A stretch of DNA of 55,339 nt from Nostoc linckia FACHB-104. GTDB lineage: Bacteria > Cyanobacteriota > Cyanobacteriia > Cyanobacteriales > Nostocaceae. This document shows, in pieces, positions 42,480-50,949 of this stretch. Position 1 is the stretch's first letter. Each line of letters begins with the position of its first letter. The translations under genes were made by a program, and so were the position numbers. Location of the stretch: the NCBI RefSeq assembly GCF_014696615.1, contig NZ_JACJQJ010000054.1, positions 1-55,339 on the forward strand, in the 5' to 3' direction. The notes beneath the pieces were generated by a model. The model was not told the origin of the DNA, searched no databases, and saw only the letters and a program-made list of their open reading frames with translations.

Positions 42480-43136
42480 ATGCCAAAAGATTGGTTTGAA
42501 TGGCACGATCTCTATAATACAGAACCAAAATTACAACAACGCCTAGAAATCGTGCGGGAATACATCACCTATAGTTTGGATGCATCACCAGCAGGAAGAA
42601 TTCGTGTAGTTAGTGTTTGCGCTGGTGATGGTAGAGATTTACTCGGAACCTTAGCAAATCATCCCCGCACTCAAGATGTCTATGCAAGACTCGTGGAGTT
42701 AAACCCCAATTTAGTTGAACGCGGAAAAGCAACTATAGAATCATTGGGTTTAGCCAAGCAAATAGAATTTATCAATGGTGATGCAACTATCTCCGCTAAT
42801 TATGTAGGCGCAGTACCCGCAGATATTGTGATTGTCTGTGGTGTGTTTGGTAATTTGGCTGATGAAGCTGAACTTAAACGCTTGCTAGATAACTTGAGTT
42901 TTCTCAGTAAAAAAGGTGCTTTTGTTCTCTGGACTCGCGGACATTCTAACGGTACTGCTTACTCTGATACTGTGCGGAAAGTTTTACAAGCATCTCAATT
43001 TGAAGAAGTTAAGTTTAAACTCACTGCTACGGGAGACATGGGAGTAGGTATTAATCGTTACGTTGGTGAAAATTTACCTGCACCGAAAGAGCAACAATTA
43101 TTTGTATTTTCTGGCGTTCCCCATAAAGCTAGGTAA
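42480..43136 (+). CDS. Putative SAM-dependent methyltransferase
   Basis: 218 aa from the ATG at 42480; an upstream in-frame ATG adds 40 residues that look non-coding. The start MPKDWFEWHDLYNTEP is followed by RVVSVCAGDGRDLLGTL, a motif I variant, then ARLVELNPNLVERGK and ADIVIVCGVFGNLADE. The CAGDGRD form is typical of a poorly studied methyltransferase group in actinobacteria and cyanobacteria. The substrate is unknown. Confidence 0.72.
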   Translation: MPKDWFEWHDLYNTEPKLQQRLEIVREYITYSLDASPAGRIRVVSVCAGDGRDLLGTLANHPRTQDVYARLVELNPNLVERGKATIESLGLAKQIEFINGDATISANYVGAVPADIVIVCGVFGNLADEAELKRLLDNLSFLSKKGAFVLWTRGHSNGTAYSDTVRKVLQASQFEEVKFKLTATGDMGVGINRYVGENLPAPKEQQLFVFSGVPHKAR

Positions 43137-43150
43137 TGCAAGATAATTAC

Positions 43151-43280
43151 TAATTTGTAATTCGTAATTCGTAATTAAATTGAGGGATAGAGTCCTCAGT
43201 TGAAATCACCATTCATAACGTAATTATGAATTGTTAATTCCTTTCCCCCTTTTACCTTTCCCCTTTCCCCAATCCAATAG
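43151..43280. repeat. heptamer repeat region upstream of GST-like gene
   Basis: TTTGTAATTCGTAATTCGTAAT at the left end and pyrimidine-rich CCTTTCCCC units at 43243-43275. No coding frame. Confidence 0.5.
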
Positions 43281-43332
43281 GATTGCTCTAAGTTTCGAGG
43301 TCGTCCGATATATTTTTAAATAGGTGTCAAAA

Positions 43333-44559
43333 ATGGCTATTCAAGACGCTGTATCTAATTGGGAACAACTCTTAGAAACTGCTCGAAAAAATACCCCAGC
43401 GCGAAGGGTAAAAAGACCAGGACAAGCTCCATCTACTGCACCTATACCCAGCAGCCTGCATAAACTTCCCCCAGACACTAAAGCACCAGTTTTGTTATAT
43501 CGAGATACTAATTCTTGGTGTCCTTTTTGTGAGAGGGTTTGGTTTGCTCTAGAAGAAAAAGAAATTCCCTTTGAAACTGAGTTTATTGACTTAAGTAATA
43601 AGCCAAAATGGTATACTGATTTAGTACCGACTACCCTTGTGCCTGGTGCAAAAATTGAAGGTAAGTTAGTGTATGAATCTAAAGATATTCTCTTAGCTTT
43701 AGAAGAAAGATTTCCTACGCCAGCATTATTTCCAGAAGACCCAGAAGAAAATGCTGTTGCGAGACAATGGGTAGAGGAATCAGAAACAAACGGTTTTAGA
43801 GATATTGCTTACAAATTCCTCAGAGAAAAAGTTACCGATGCTGATGAATTAGCTAAGTTACAAGCAGAGTTTGAAGCTAAATTAGATGAGCTAGAACAAA
43901 CTTTAGGTAAATATCCCGGCCCCTATTTTCTTAGCAGCTTTAGCCTGGTAGACATTCTCTACAGTCCCCATCTCGATAGATTAGCGGCTAACTTACCTGT
44001 TTACCGACGCTATCACATCAAAGGTAATTCCCGTTACCCCCGAATCAATGCTTGGTTTGACGCACTCAATCAACGCCCAGCTTATCATCGGGTGAAATCG
44101 GATAATATCACCAACAATTTACTTTTACGCCGCAGATGGGGTGTAGAACCGATTGGGAATCCTTTACCCTTAGATCCAGCAGAAAGCGAAGCCATCCAGT
44201 TTCGTGCAGAAGCGGCGGAAAGATTGAGCGATAATCGAGAAGCAGCTATTGGTGATATTTTGAAAAACTCAGGCGTACAAGCCTTAGCTGTAGATGGTGA
44301 TGTTTCCGCAGTTCAAGAGGTAGTTGATTTTCACCTGAGATTGCTTGCTGATTACCTCATCAACGGTAACGGTGAACCTCTACCAGGTGGACGCACAGGT
44401 GGTAAAGATAGTAATACTATTGATCCCAAGATAGCTGCAATTGGAGCCATCACACTCGCCTATTTGCGAAATCGCATCTGTGCGCCACGAGATATGAGTG
44501 CTGGTGCTGCGACTGCATTCCGCGCCGCTGCTGATAAGGTTTTGGCATCTCTGTATTAA
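43333..44559 (+). CDS. GST-like protein with glutaredoxin-type CPFC and C-terminal extension
   Basis: 408 aa. The ATG at 43333 is chosen over a GTG nine bases earlier because AGGTG lies 6 bases before it. After a 45-residue leader, a thioredoxin-fold domain has C63-PFC66 and the VYESKDILLALEERF glutathione-contact segment. A helical domain with GPYFLSSFSLVDILYSPHLDR follows to about 245. The last 150 residues (from about 255) are a helical extension not normally present in GSTs and of unknown function. It may act as a glutathione-dependent reductase or lyase. The third binding lipoprotein follows 57 bases downstream. Confidence 0.78.
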   Translation: MAIQDAVSNWEQLLETARKNTPARRVKRPGQAPSTAPIPSSLHKLPPDTKAPVLLYRDTNSWCPFCERVWFALEEKEIPFETEFIDLSNKPKWYTDLVPTTLVPGAKIEGKLVYESKDILLALEERFPTPALFPEDPEENAVARQWVEESETNGFRDIAYKFLREKVTDADELAKLQAEFEAKLDELEQTLGKYPGPYFLSSFSLVDILYSPHLDRLAANLPVYRRYHIKGNSRYPRINAWFDALNQRPAYHRVKSDNITNNLLLRRRWGVEPIGNPLPLDPAESEAIQFRAEAAERLSDNREAAIGDILKNSGVQALAVDGDVSAVQEVVDFHLRLLADYLINGNGEPLPGGRTGGKDSNTIDPKIAAIGAITLAYLRNRICAPRDMSAGAATAFRAAADKVLASLY

Positions 44560-44577
44560 TTTTCCTCAATTTTCATT

Positions 44578-44601
44578 GGTGACGGGTATTAACTTGTCAC
44601 C
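44578..44601. promoter_or_regulatory. inverted repeat before binding lipoprotein copy 3
   Basis: GGTGAC (44578-44583) and GTCACC (44596-44601) with a 12-base loop, followed by TTTT. It could end the GST-like transcript or regulate the next gene. The arms resemble those of the hairpin at 16780-16797 before copy 2. Confidence 0.45.
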
Positions 44602-44616
44602 TTTTCAACTGCAAAT

Positions 44617-45624
44617 ATGAAAACCCGTCGCTATATTTTAATTGCGATCGCCACTTGTGTATTAACCTGGCTTTTAGCCTTAGCTGGCTGTAGTTCGCAA
44701 AATACCTCACAAAGTAACGTTTCTCCCGTTGCACAACCCTCTCCTAGTTCTTCACAGGTAAAGGTGATTAATATCGGTCATCAAAGCGGGACACCTGGAC
44801 TAAATTTGCTGAAAGCACGAGGATTGTTAGAGAAACGACTAACGCCAGAAGGTATCCAAGTTAAATGGATATCCTTCCAAGGTGGCCCCCCAATGATGGA
44901 AGCAATGGCAGCTGGTAGTGTTGATATAGGCAATGTCGGTAATTTACCGCCTGTATTTGCTCAAGCTGGTGGTAATCCCATCCTCTATGTAGCGGCGACG
45001 GGTTCAAATGCAGGCGCTCAAGCTATTATTGTGCCTAAAGATTCTCCTATTAAAACCCTTGCCGATTTAAAGGGGAAAAAATTAGCGATTCAGAAAGGAA
45101 CAGCACTACAATACTTTGTCCTCAAAGCTTTAGAAAGTGCAAAACTAACGCTAAATGATATTCAACCTGTTTACTTAAAAATTCCCGATAGTACCACAGC
45201 TTTTGAAGGTGGTAATGTCGATGCGTTACCTATTGGCGATCCCTATCTGGCTTCTAAAGAATTAAATGGTAGCGTACGCGTGTTAGTTAGAGGTTCCGAT
45301 GTCGCACCTCAACGCGCTTTTTACATTGCTACAGAAAATTTTGCCAAAAATCACCCCGATTTAGTCAAAATCGTTTTAGAAGAACAAGCCAAAGTAGAAG
45401 ATTGGGCTAAAGCTAATTCTACTGAAGTTGCCAAACTTTTGGCAGAAGAAACTAAATATAAGCCAGAGGTTTTGGAATATTCTTTAAAAAACCGTCCCTA
45501 TTTTGGTGTCTTTGAAATGAAGGATGAATATATCGCTGAACAACAACAAGTAGTTGATTTGTTCTACAGTCAAAAGCTAATTCCTAAAACCTTTCAAGTC
45601 AAAGATGCTATTTGGAAACCTTAA
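44617..45624 (+). CDS. Sulfonate-type ABC substrate-binding lipoprotein, copy 3
   Basis: SsuA/TauA-family binding lipoprotein, 335 aa, with a short signal and lipobox LAGC. Motifs: NIGHQSGTPGLNLLKARGLLEKRL, SFQGGPPMMEAMAAGSVDIGNVGN, KKLAIQKGTALQYF and FEGGNVDALPIGDPYLA, ending FQVKDAIWKP. The usual Trp of the WDPY motif is replaced (PIGDPY), and the GNVGN ligand-side segment differs from the GGGG of copies 1 and 4, so its ligand probably differs. It follows the GST-like gene on the same strand. Confidence 0.86.
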   Translation: MKTRRYILIAIATCVLTWLLALAGCSSQNTSQSNVSPVAQPSPSSSQVKVINIGHQSGTPGLNLLKARGLLEKRLTPEGIQVKWISFQGGPPMMEAMAAGSVDIGNVGNLPPVFAQAGGNPILYVAATGSNAGAQAIIVPKDSPIKTLADLKGKKLAIQKGTALQYFVLKALESAKLTLNDIQPVYLKIPDSTTAFEGGNVDALPIGDPYLASKELNGSVRVLVRGSDVAPQRAFYIATENFAKNHPDLVKIVLEEQAKVEDWAKANSTEVAKLLAEETKYKPEVLEYSLKNRPYFGVFEMKDEYIAEQQQVVDLFYSQKLIPKTFQVKDAIWKP

Positions 45625-45797
45625 GAAAGTTTAGTCATTTGTCATTGGTAAGGATTTCAAGCCTATTTATATTTCTTAATTCAGTTATGTTTATTTCCAC
45701 AACTTATAAATTACATCAATACCATAAATTAATTACTTGTGCTTCATCTGTTGTTTGATAAGGTCGTATTTCTATATTTATGCTTGGCATCTACTAT

Positions 45798-46238
45798 TCA
45801 TAAAATTTCTGATAAAATCGGCAATCGACGCATTAAAATAACATTCATTTCCCTAGAAATATAATTATCAAATCGCTCGCGTAATAGGAATGGAACTTCG
45901 ACTGGTGAAACTTCTTGAAACTTTACTTGTTGATAAAAAGAGCGCAAATGTTGCCAAGGAATACAGTAACAAACTCGATTGACTAATTGCTTAGTACATA
46001 TCTGAAGCAGTTGCGTACCAATACCTTGACGCTGAAATGGTGCTAGAACTTGCATCCCTCGCAACACAAAAAAATCAATATTGGGACACAAACGTACTGC
46101 ACCAATAATTTTGTTATCTAAGTGAGCAATAAATATCAAATCTTCTTCGCTTATAGGCCCGCCTCCATAACCACATTTGCCATAAAAAACTTTAACGGCT
46201 TCAATATGATTTGGTTTTGCTTGGCTAATTTCGATCAT
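45798..46238 (-). CDS. GNAT-family acetyltransferase
   Basis: 146 aa with the acetyl-CoA motif APFQRQGIGTQLLQIC. Its ATG overlaps the stop codon of the MFS-Coq4 gene by four bases (ATGA), so the pair is translationally coupled. It resembles small GNATs of the MSMEG/ElaA type. The substrate is unknown; a link to the transporter's cargo is inferred from coupling. Confidence 0.8.
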   Translation of the reverse strand: MIEISQAKPNHIEAVKVFYGKCGYGGGPISEEDLIFIAHLDNKIIGAVRLCPNIDFFVLRGMQVLAPFQRQGIGTQLLQICTKQLVNRVCYCIPWQHLRSFYQQVKFQEVSPVEVPFLLRERFDNYISREMNVILMRRLPILSEIL

Positions 46239-48382
46239 TTTGCTAATGAAGATAAATAATTGCTCGAAATAGCAGTTTCTACGCCAAGTTCTGTTCTCAA
46301 ATTAGACAAAGATTTGTGCCAATTTTCTTCCCACTTTTGCGCTAATAAAGGTTTGGCTTTTAGTCCCATATTCCATCCATGATGAATGTAGTTGATTATC
46401 TGAGATAAATCCTCTCTTGAATGCAGAGTATGGACAAGACCAATAGCTATAATCGCAACTGATAGAGGGTCTCTAGTTTGCGCTAAAAGGAAGGCATGTA
46501 ATCCAATTTCACCTGTCAGGTTATTTTCAAAACCTGTAATTATATGATGAATGTGGTGATTCTGGCGTAGACGTAAGCTAATATATCTGTTGTTATCTTG
46601 CACATTTACGTTGCGGTCAAATTCTGAATTTAACTCAGCTTGTTTCAGGTAAGTGGCATAAATATACGCCAAAGAATCTGAAGGATATTTTAATAGTTCA
46701 TCCAAGTTAATATTAGGCTCAAAATAACGTTTTTGGACAGTCTGCAATACTTCTGACTGAGATTTGATATATTCCCTTGATGCTTGATAAATCTCTGTAT
46801 GATTTAATCCTTCAGCTAATTCATAAAAAGCATCAAAATCGTTAGGATTTTTCACAAGCTTGACAAAACTTTTTAAGCTTTGAAGTTGATAAGCCGGAAT
46901 TTTTTGTGGCTTTTTGACAGAGAAAATCTTTTTAAATTTTTGACTTAAGGAAACCTGGGGTACTTCATGGGGTAACTTGAAAACTGAAGCAGCCGCAGAC
47001 GCACACAAAATTAATGCCGCAAACCGAAAGGTACCTTGAAAACCTGTAACGATCGCCTCCGGAGGAGCCACAGATACATCTGCACCTGCAGCTACACTGG
47101 CGATTAAGCCGCCAAATACTGCACCTATCAGAGAAACGCCTACAGTATTACCGCAAGTACGCGATAAAGATAGCAAACCAGAAGCAATTCCCAGGCGATC
47201 GCGAGATACTGCTCCCATCGCAGTAGTATTATTAGGCGATTGAAATAAACCTAGCCCAATCCCGTAAATAAAATAACGCGATATATAACCAATCTCAGTA
47301 ATTTGAGCATCAAAGGTACTGATACCCAAACAACCACCAATCATCAATCCCAGCCCAATTGAACTAATTAATCTTGCGCCAAGGCGGTCTGCAAGTATAC
47401 CAGCTAGTGGGGCAACTAATCCGCTAAGTATTGGCGAAAAAGCTAATAGTAACCCGACTTTGGCTGTGGGATAGTTCTTGACTCGCTCTAAAAAGAAAGG
47501 GGTAATGAGTAAAGAACCACCAATCACAGTAAATGTCAGCCAGCCACTCAGCAAACTCATACTCAGCTGAAGATTGCGGAATAGGTGCAGTTCTAGTAAT
47601 GGCTGATCGAGAATAGCTTCTACTACCAGGAAAGTTAAAAAGCTGAGGGCAGCGATCGCAAGTAATACGATGGTGTTAATACTGCTAAAGCCTTCACTTT
47701 GCCCAAAGGTCATACCTAACCCAAAACTACCCAAAGTCCATAAAGCTAACAAGGCTCCTAATGGGTCGAATTTTTGTTTGCGATCGCTCGGGATAGACGG
47801 TGGTACTAACCGCGCCACAAGGAAACTAGCTATGATGCCCAAAGGCACATTGATCAGGAATATACTATGCCAACCTGACAAGTTCAATAACAACCCACCC
47901 GCAGAGGGCCCAGAAGCAATCCCCAGAGACACGACACTCCCAATAATCCCAACCGCCCGACCTCGTTCAGAAGTTGGGAAGACTTCTGTAACAATCGCCA
48001 AACCCAGTCCAGAGATGAACACAGAACCAAGTCCCTGAAGTGCCCGAAAACCAATCAACCACTCAATGGTAGGTGCAAAACTACATAACAGTGAACTCAA
48101 GGTAAATATAATCAGCCCTGCTTGATATAGGGGTTTTTTGCCCCACATATCCCCTAGACGAGTTGCGCCTAAAACTAAACCAGAACTGACTAACTGATAA
48201 CTCAATACAGCCCACTGGGCCATAGGAAAACTAGTGTGAAAGCTTTGCACCAAAGTGGGTAATGCCACATTGATGATCCCCACATCTAGGGTAGACATGA
48301 ATACACCTAATCCAACACCTAACAAAACCCAAGATTTTTGAGAGGTGGATAAAGTCAGAGATTGTATTGGCAGTTGGGACAA
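46235..48382 (-). CDS. MFS transporter (DHA2, 14-helix) fused to a Coq4-like domain
   Basis: 715 aa. Residues 15-470 are an EmrB/QacA-type drug:H+ antiporter with the usual MFS loop GATRLGDMWGKKPLYQAG (72-89) and motif C-like GPSAGGLLL. Residues about 500-705 match the Coq4 family: KNPNDFDAFYELAEGL, then an H609-HIHH613 segment, TGFENNLTGEIGLHAFLLAQT and AQKWEENWHKSLSNLRTELG. The Coq4 metal motif HDxxH(x11)E is HHIHH with E625, so the Asp is His. Coq4 homologues bind isoprenoid lipids, including a structure from Nostoc as I recall. A lipid or quinone cargo is possible but unproven. A GNAT gene follows, coupled by four bases. Confidence 0.8.
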   Translation of the reverse strand: MSQLPIQSLTLSTSQKSWVLLGVGLGVFMSTLDVGIINVALPTLVQSFHTSFPMAQWAVLSYQLVSSGLVLGATRLGDMWGKKPLYQAGLIIFTLSSLLCSFAPTIEWLIGFRALQGLGSVFISGLGLAIVTEVFPTSERGRAVGIIGSVVSLGIASGPSAGGLLLNLSGWHSIFLINVPLGIIASFLVARLVPPSIPSDRKQKFDPLGALLALWTLGSFGLGMTFGQSEGFSSINTIVLLAIAALSFLTFLVVEAILDQPLLELHLFRNLQLSMSLLSGWLTFTVIGGSLLITPFFLERVKNYPTAKVGLLLAFSPILSGLVAPLAGILADRLGARLISSIGLGLMIGGCLGISTFDAQITEIGYISRYFIYGIGLGLFQSPNNTTAMGAVSRDRLGIASGLLSLSRTCGNTVGVSLIGAVFGGLIASVAAGADVSVAPPEAIVTGFQGTFRFAALILCASAAASVFKLPHEVPQVSLSQKFKKIFSVKKPQKIPAYQLQSLKSFVKLVKNPNDFDAFYELAEGLNHTEIYQASREYIKSQSEVLQTVQKRYFEPNINLDELLKYPSDSLAYIYATYLKQAELNSEFDRNVNVQDNNRYISLRLRQNHHIHHIITGFENNLTGEIGLHAFLLAQTRDPLSVAIIAIGLVHTLHSREDLSQIINYIHHGWNMGLKAKPLLAQKWEENWHKSLSNLRTELGVETAISSNYLSSLAK

Positions 48383-48407
48383 TATTTAGTCTCCTTGTGG
48401 TAGATGG

Positions 48408-48460
48408 TTGGGGGTTGGGGATTGGGGACTGGGGACTGGGGATTGGGGATTGGGGATGAG
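48408..48460 (-). repeat. TTGGGGA/CTGGGGA heptamer array
   Basis: Seven consecutive heptamers of the form (T/C)TGGGGA on the plus strand in the 125-base gap between the monooxygenase and the MFS-Coq4 gene. G-rich DNA of this kind is typical of Nostoc-type intergenic regions and may form G-quadruplexes. Confidence 0.7.
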
Positions 48461-48507
48461 GGAGAAATAACCAATTACCTATTACCAATTACCAAGTAAC
48501 CATTTTC

Positions 48508-49581
48508 CTATACAGGCTGTAAGTGCCTCACGCGGGGCATAATTTCTTCAGCAAAGCGGGTCATTTCCCGTGCAAAAGGATTGAATTGCAGCATAAATGT
48601 ATCGATACCTGCATCAGAAAAAGCAGCAATTCTTGTAGCAACTGTATCGTAGCTGCCAACCAAGCCTGCAGCTGTACCACCATTACCGCCAACGGCAGGA
48701 TTTTTAGCGAAGAGTCGGAACATAACTGCATCTGGATCGACACCTTTCGCCACGCTTAATTTTAAATGTTCTTCTTTGCTCTGAAGTTCTGTGAGTCGCT
48801 GTAGTTCCTCTTGCGCTTCTGCGTCGGTAGGTCGAGCAATTACAAAGGCTGATAAACCAAAACGCACTGGTTGAGGTAGCGTAGGCGTAGCCCGCCGTAG
48901 GCATCGCGGACGGCTCAATACTTGTTTAATTACCTGACGTACATCTTCTATTGGCTGACCATTGATAAAGTAAATATCTGCTTGTTCAGCCGCTAAAATC
49001 TGGGCTGGATCGGATGCACCTCCTAAATAAATTGGGGGATGGGGTTTGGCGATGGAAGTAGGACGTAAGCTTAAATCTGTGATTTTGAAATATTCTCCCT
49101 CAAAGTTAACCCTTTCCCCACTCCACAAAGCTCTGACAACTTTTAACCATTCACCAGAATAGCGATAACGTTCATCATGGGGAGGAAAGGGAATATTTGT
49201 GCGTTCCATTTCTGGACGAAACCAAGCGCTAATCAAGTTGATGGCAAAACGTCCGTGACTAATTGTATCAATCCCTAACGCCATCTTTGCTAGAACAGCC
49301 GGATGGAATAATAAAGGTTTAATGGCGGCGATAATCTCAATTTTTTCTGTCGCTTCAGCTAAGGCCGCAGAAGCAGTCCAAGTTTCTAGCTGCTCTAACT
49401 CTAAACTGCGTGGGTTGGCGAGATGTTGTGCCACCAAAGTTGTAGCGTATCCCAAGCGTTCAGCTTCTAATATGAGCGATCGCGATCGCTCATAACTTGC
49501 ATCGATGGGTTCTTCTTGAGTATCTAAAGGGCCAAAGTTACCACCAACAGGTGCCCAAATACCATAACGTGGTTTTGACAT
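48508..49581 (-). CDS. LLM-class flavin-dependent monooxygenase, SfnG/SsuD-like, copy 2
   Basis: 357 aa, paralogue of the enzyme at 5889-6938 with the same motifs (KPLLFHPAVLAKM, HGRFAINLISAW, HDERYRYS, GTAAGLVGSYDTVATR). The ATG at 49581 is chosen because GGAG lies 6 bases before it; a TTG four codons earlier is less likely. Residues about 223-235 (SRPRCLRRATPTL) are an insertion relative to copy 1. They are encoded by a copy of the dispersed palindromic repeat at 48879-48907, with the frame kept. It lies on the strand opposite TauD-like gene and shares a divergent promoter region. Confidence 0.85.
   Translation of the reverse strand: MSKPRYGIWAPVGGNFGPLDTQEEPIDASYERSRSLILEAERLGYATTLVAQHLANPRSLELEQLETWTASAALAEATEKIEIIAAIKPLLFHPAVLAKMALGIDTISHGRFAINLISAWFRPEMERTNIPFPPHDERYRYSGEWLKVVRALWSGERVNFEGEYFKITDLSLRPTSIAKPHPPIYLGGASDPAQILAAEQADIYFINGQPIEDVRQVIKQVLSRPRCLRRATPTLPQPVRFGLSAFVIARPTDAEAQEELQRLTELQSKEEHLKLSVAKGVDPDAVMFRLFAKNPAVGGNGGTAAGLVGSYDTVATRIAAFSDAGIDTFMLQFNPFAREMTRFAEEIMPRVRHLQPV
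48879..48907 (-). repeat. dispersed palindromic repeat, GCTACGCC type, copy 3 (inside a gene)
   Basis: GCGATGCCTACGGCGGG and CTACGCCTACGC on the minus strand, differing at 2 of 29 bases from the identical copies at 14459 and 27705. It lies inside the second monooxygenase gene and is translated. Confidence 0.8.
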
Positions 49582-49915
49582 GGTGAACTCCAAGCTAATT
49601 GGGGAATGAGGAGATGAGGTAGGGGAAATACTGTGTTGGATTATTTTATAATACGGTAAATTTATCGAGTTAGTGTATTATATTTAGAGTTGCGATCGCT
49701 TCCTGATGATCTCTTGCACTTGATAGCAACAGAAGTCAATACTTGTCGGTTAAGGGCAAAAGGGGAAGAGGAAAAGGGGCAAGAAAAAACCTTTAACCCT
49801 TACCCTTTCATCTTTTCCCCAAACCAAATTCTGAGTTAAAAATCCTTAACCGAGCAGTATTGCAACAGAAGTAAACGAGTGCAAACAAACCCAGGTAAAC
49901 CTCTGGAGAATTTTT
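49582..49915. other. 334-base divergent intergenic region
   Basis: Between the minus-strand monooxygenase and the plus-strand TauD-like gene. It holds the 30-bp dyad (49650-49679), one HIP1 site and purine-rich DNA (GGCAAAAGGGGAAGAGGAAAA). GGAGA precedes the TauD-like ATG. No further gene seen. Confidence 0.6.
49650..49679. promoter_or_regulatory. 30-bp partial dyad with TACGGTAAAT and TTATCGAG
   Basis: AATACGGTAA, a 10-base centre (ATTTATCGAG), then TTAGTGTATT. Outer arms pair at 8 of 10 positions, as in the dyad at 27958-27987. It lies 69 bases upstream of the copy 2 monooxygenase and about 237 bases before the TauD-like gene. Confidence 0.55.
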
Positions 49916-50878
49916 ATGAGCAACAAGCATATTGAAGTCAAACCAGTAGCTGGTCACATCGGTGCAGAAATCGGTGGTGTAGACCTTTCCCGGCCTCTTT
50001 CGGATGAAGCCGTAGCCGAAATTCGCCAAGCACTGTTGAAGTGGAAAGTCATATTCTTTCGCAATCAGAACATTGACCATGCAGCACAGATTGCTTTCAC
50101 ATCTCGTTTTGGCGAAGTGACTTATGCACACCCCCACGAGGATGAACCAATCGAAGGTTTTGCCGAAATCCTACCCATCGACCGCAGCCGCTACGAACGG
50201 AAAAATGGTCTGCGTCGTTCCAGCTACGAAAACCGTTGGCACACCGATGTCACAGCAGTTGTTAACCCACCAGCAGGGTCTATTTTGCGTGCAGTTAATG
50301 TCCCTAGCTTTGGTGGCGATACACAGTGGACTAATTTAGTTGCTGCTTACGAGGGACTATCAGCACCCGTGAAAGCGCTAGCAGACACATTAAAAGCACA
50401 ACATCACTTCAATGCTCGCTTGCGTTTATCCAGCAATAGCAAACTTGCACAACGTATCGCCGCCAATCCCCAAGTTTCCATTCACCCAGTTGTGCGAGTT
50501 CATCCTGAAACAGGCGAACGTGCATTATTTGTGAATCCTGGCTTTACCTCTCACATTCTCGATGTATCGCCACAAGAAAGCGATTTACTACTAGAATTGT
50601 TCTTCAATCAAATCACCAAACCTGCTTATACCACTCGCTTCCATTGGAACAACGGTGATATTGCTTTCTGGGATAACCGCGCTACCGCACATTTAGCACC
50701 CCAGGATCTAGATCATATAGAAGTTGAGCGCGTACTTTATCGCACCACTATTACTGGTGATATCCCCGTCGGCCCCGATGGCTTTAGATCGCAAATAGTA
50801 GAAGGTGAGCCTTTAACTAGCGAATTACCAACTGTATTGAAAAACAAAGCTGAACAGCGACAACCCGTGCTTTCATAA
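49916..50878 (+). CDS. TauD/TfdA-family 2-oxoglutarate/Fe(II) dioxygenase
   Basis: 320 aa non-haem iron oxygenase. The metal facial triad is H109-x-D111 (RWHTDV) and H259 (ATAHLA), with Arg 272 or 276 (VERVLYR) for 2-oxoglutarate. The N-terminus GHIGAEIGGVDLSRPLSDE is diagnostic of TauD. TauD converts taurine to sulfite and aminoacetaldehyde; other members act on alkyl sulfates or aryl acids. GGAGA precedes the ATG. A hydroxyacid dehydrogenase follows on the same strand 71 bases after it, with a hairpin between. The exact sulfonate or sulfate ester is not decided. Confidence 0.87.
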   Translation: MSNKHIEVKPVAGHIGAEIGGVDLSRPLSDEAVAEIRQALLKWKVIFFRNQNIDHAAQIAFTSRFGEVTYAHPHEDEPIEGFAEILPIDRSRYERKNGLRRSSYENRWHTDVTAVVNPPAGSILRAVNVPSFGGDTQWTNLVAAYEGLSAPVKALADTLKAQHHFNARLRLSSNSKLAQRIAANPQVSIHPVVRVHPETGERALFVNPGFTSHILDVSPQESDLLLELFFNQITKPAYTTRFHWNNGDIAFWDNRATAHLAPQDLDHIEVERVLYRTTITGDIPVGPDGFRSQIVEGEPLTSELPTVLKNKAEQRQPVLS

Positions 50879-50891
50879 GCCATATAGTTTT

Positions 50892-50924
50892 CAACTAGGC
50901 TGCTTACAATTCACAGCCTAGTTG
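50892..50924 (+). terminator. hairpin after the TauD-like gene
   Basis: CAACTAGGCTG (50892-50902) pairs perfectly with CAGCCTAGTTG (50914-50924) around an 11-base loop. There is no T tract, so it may only attenuate transcription into the dehydrogenase gene. Confidence 0.55.
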
Positions 50925-50949
50925 ATCTGATAGCAACAGCAAATAACAA

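Noticed and set aside
48404-48460. CRISPR-like repeat array
   Set aside because: Units are contiguous heptamers without spacers, which is a simple intergenic repeat and not a CRISPR array.
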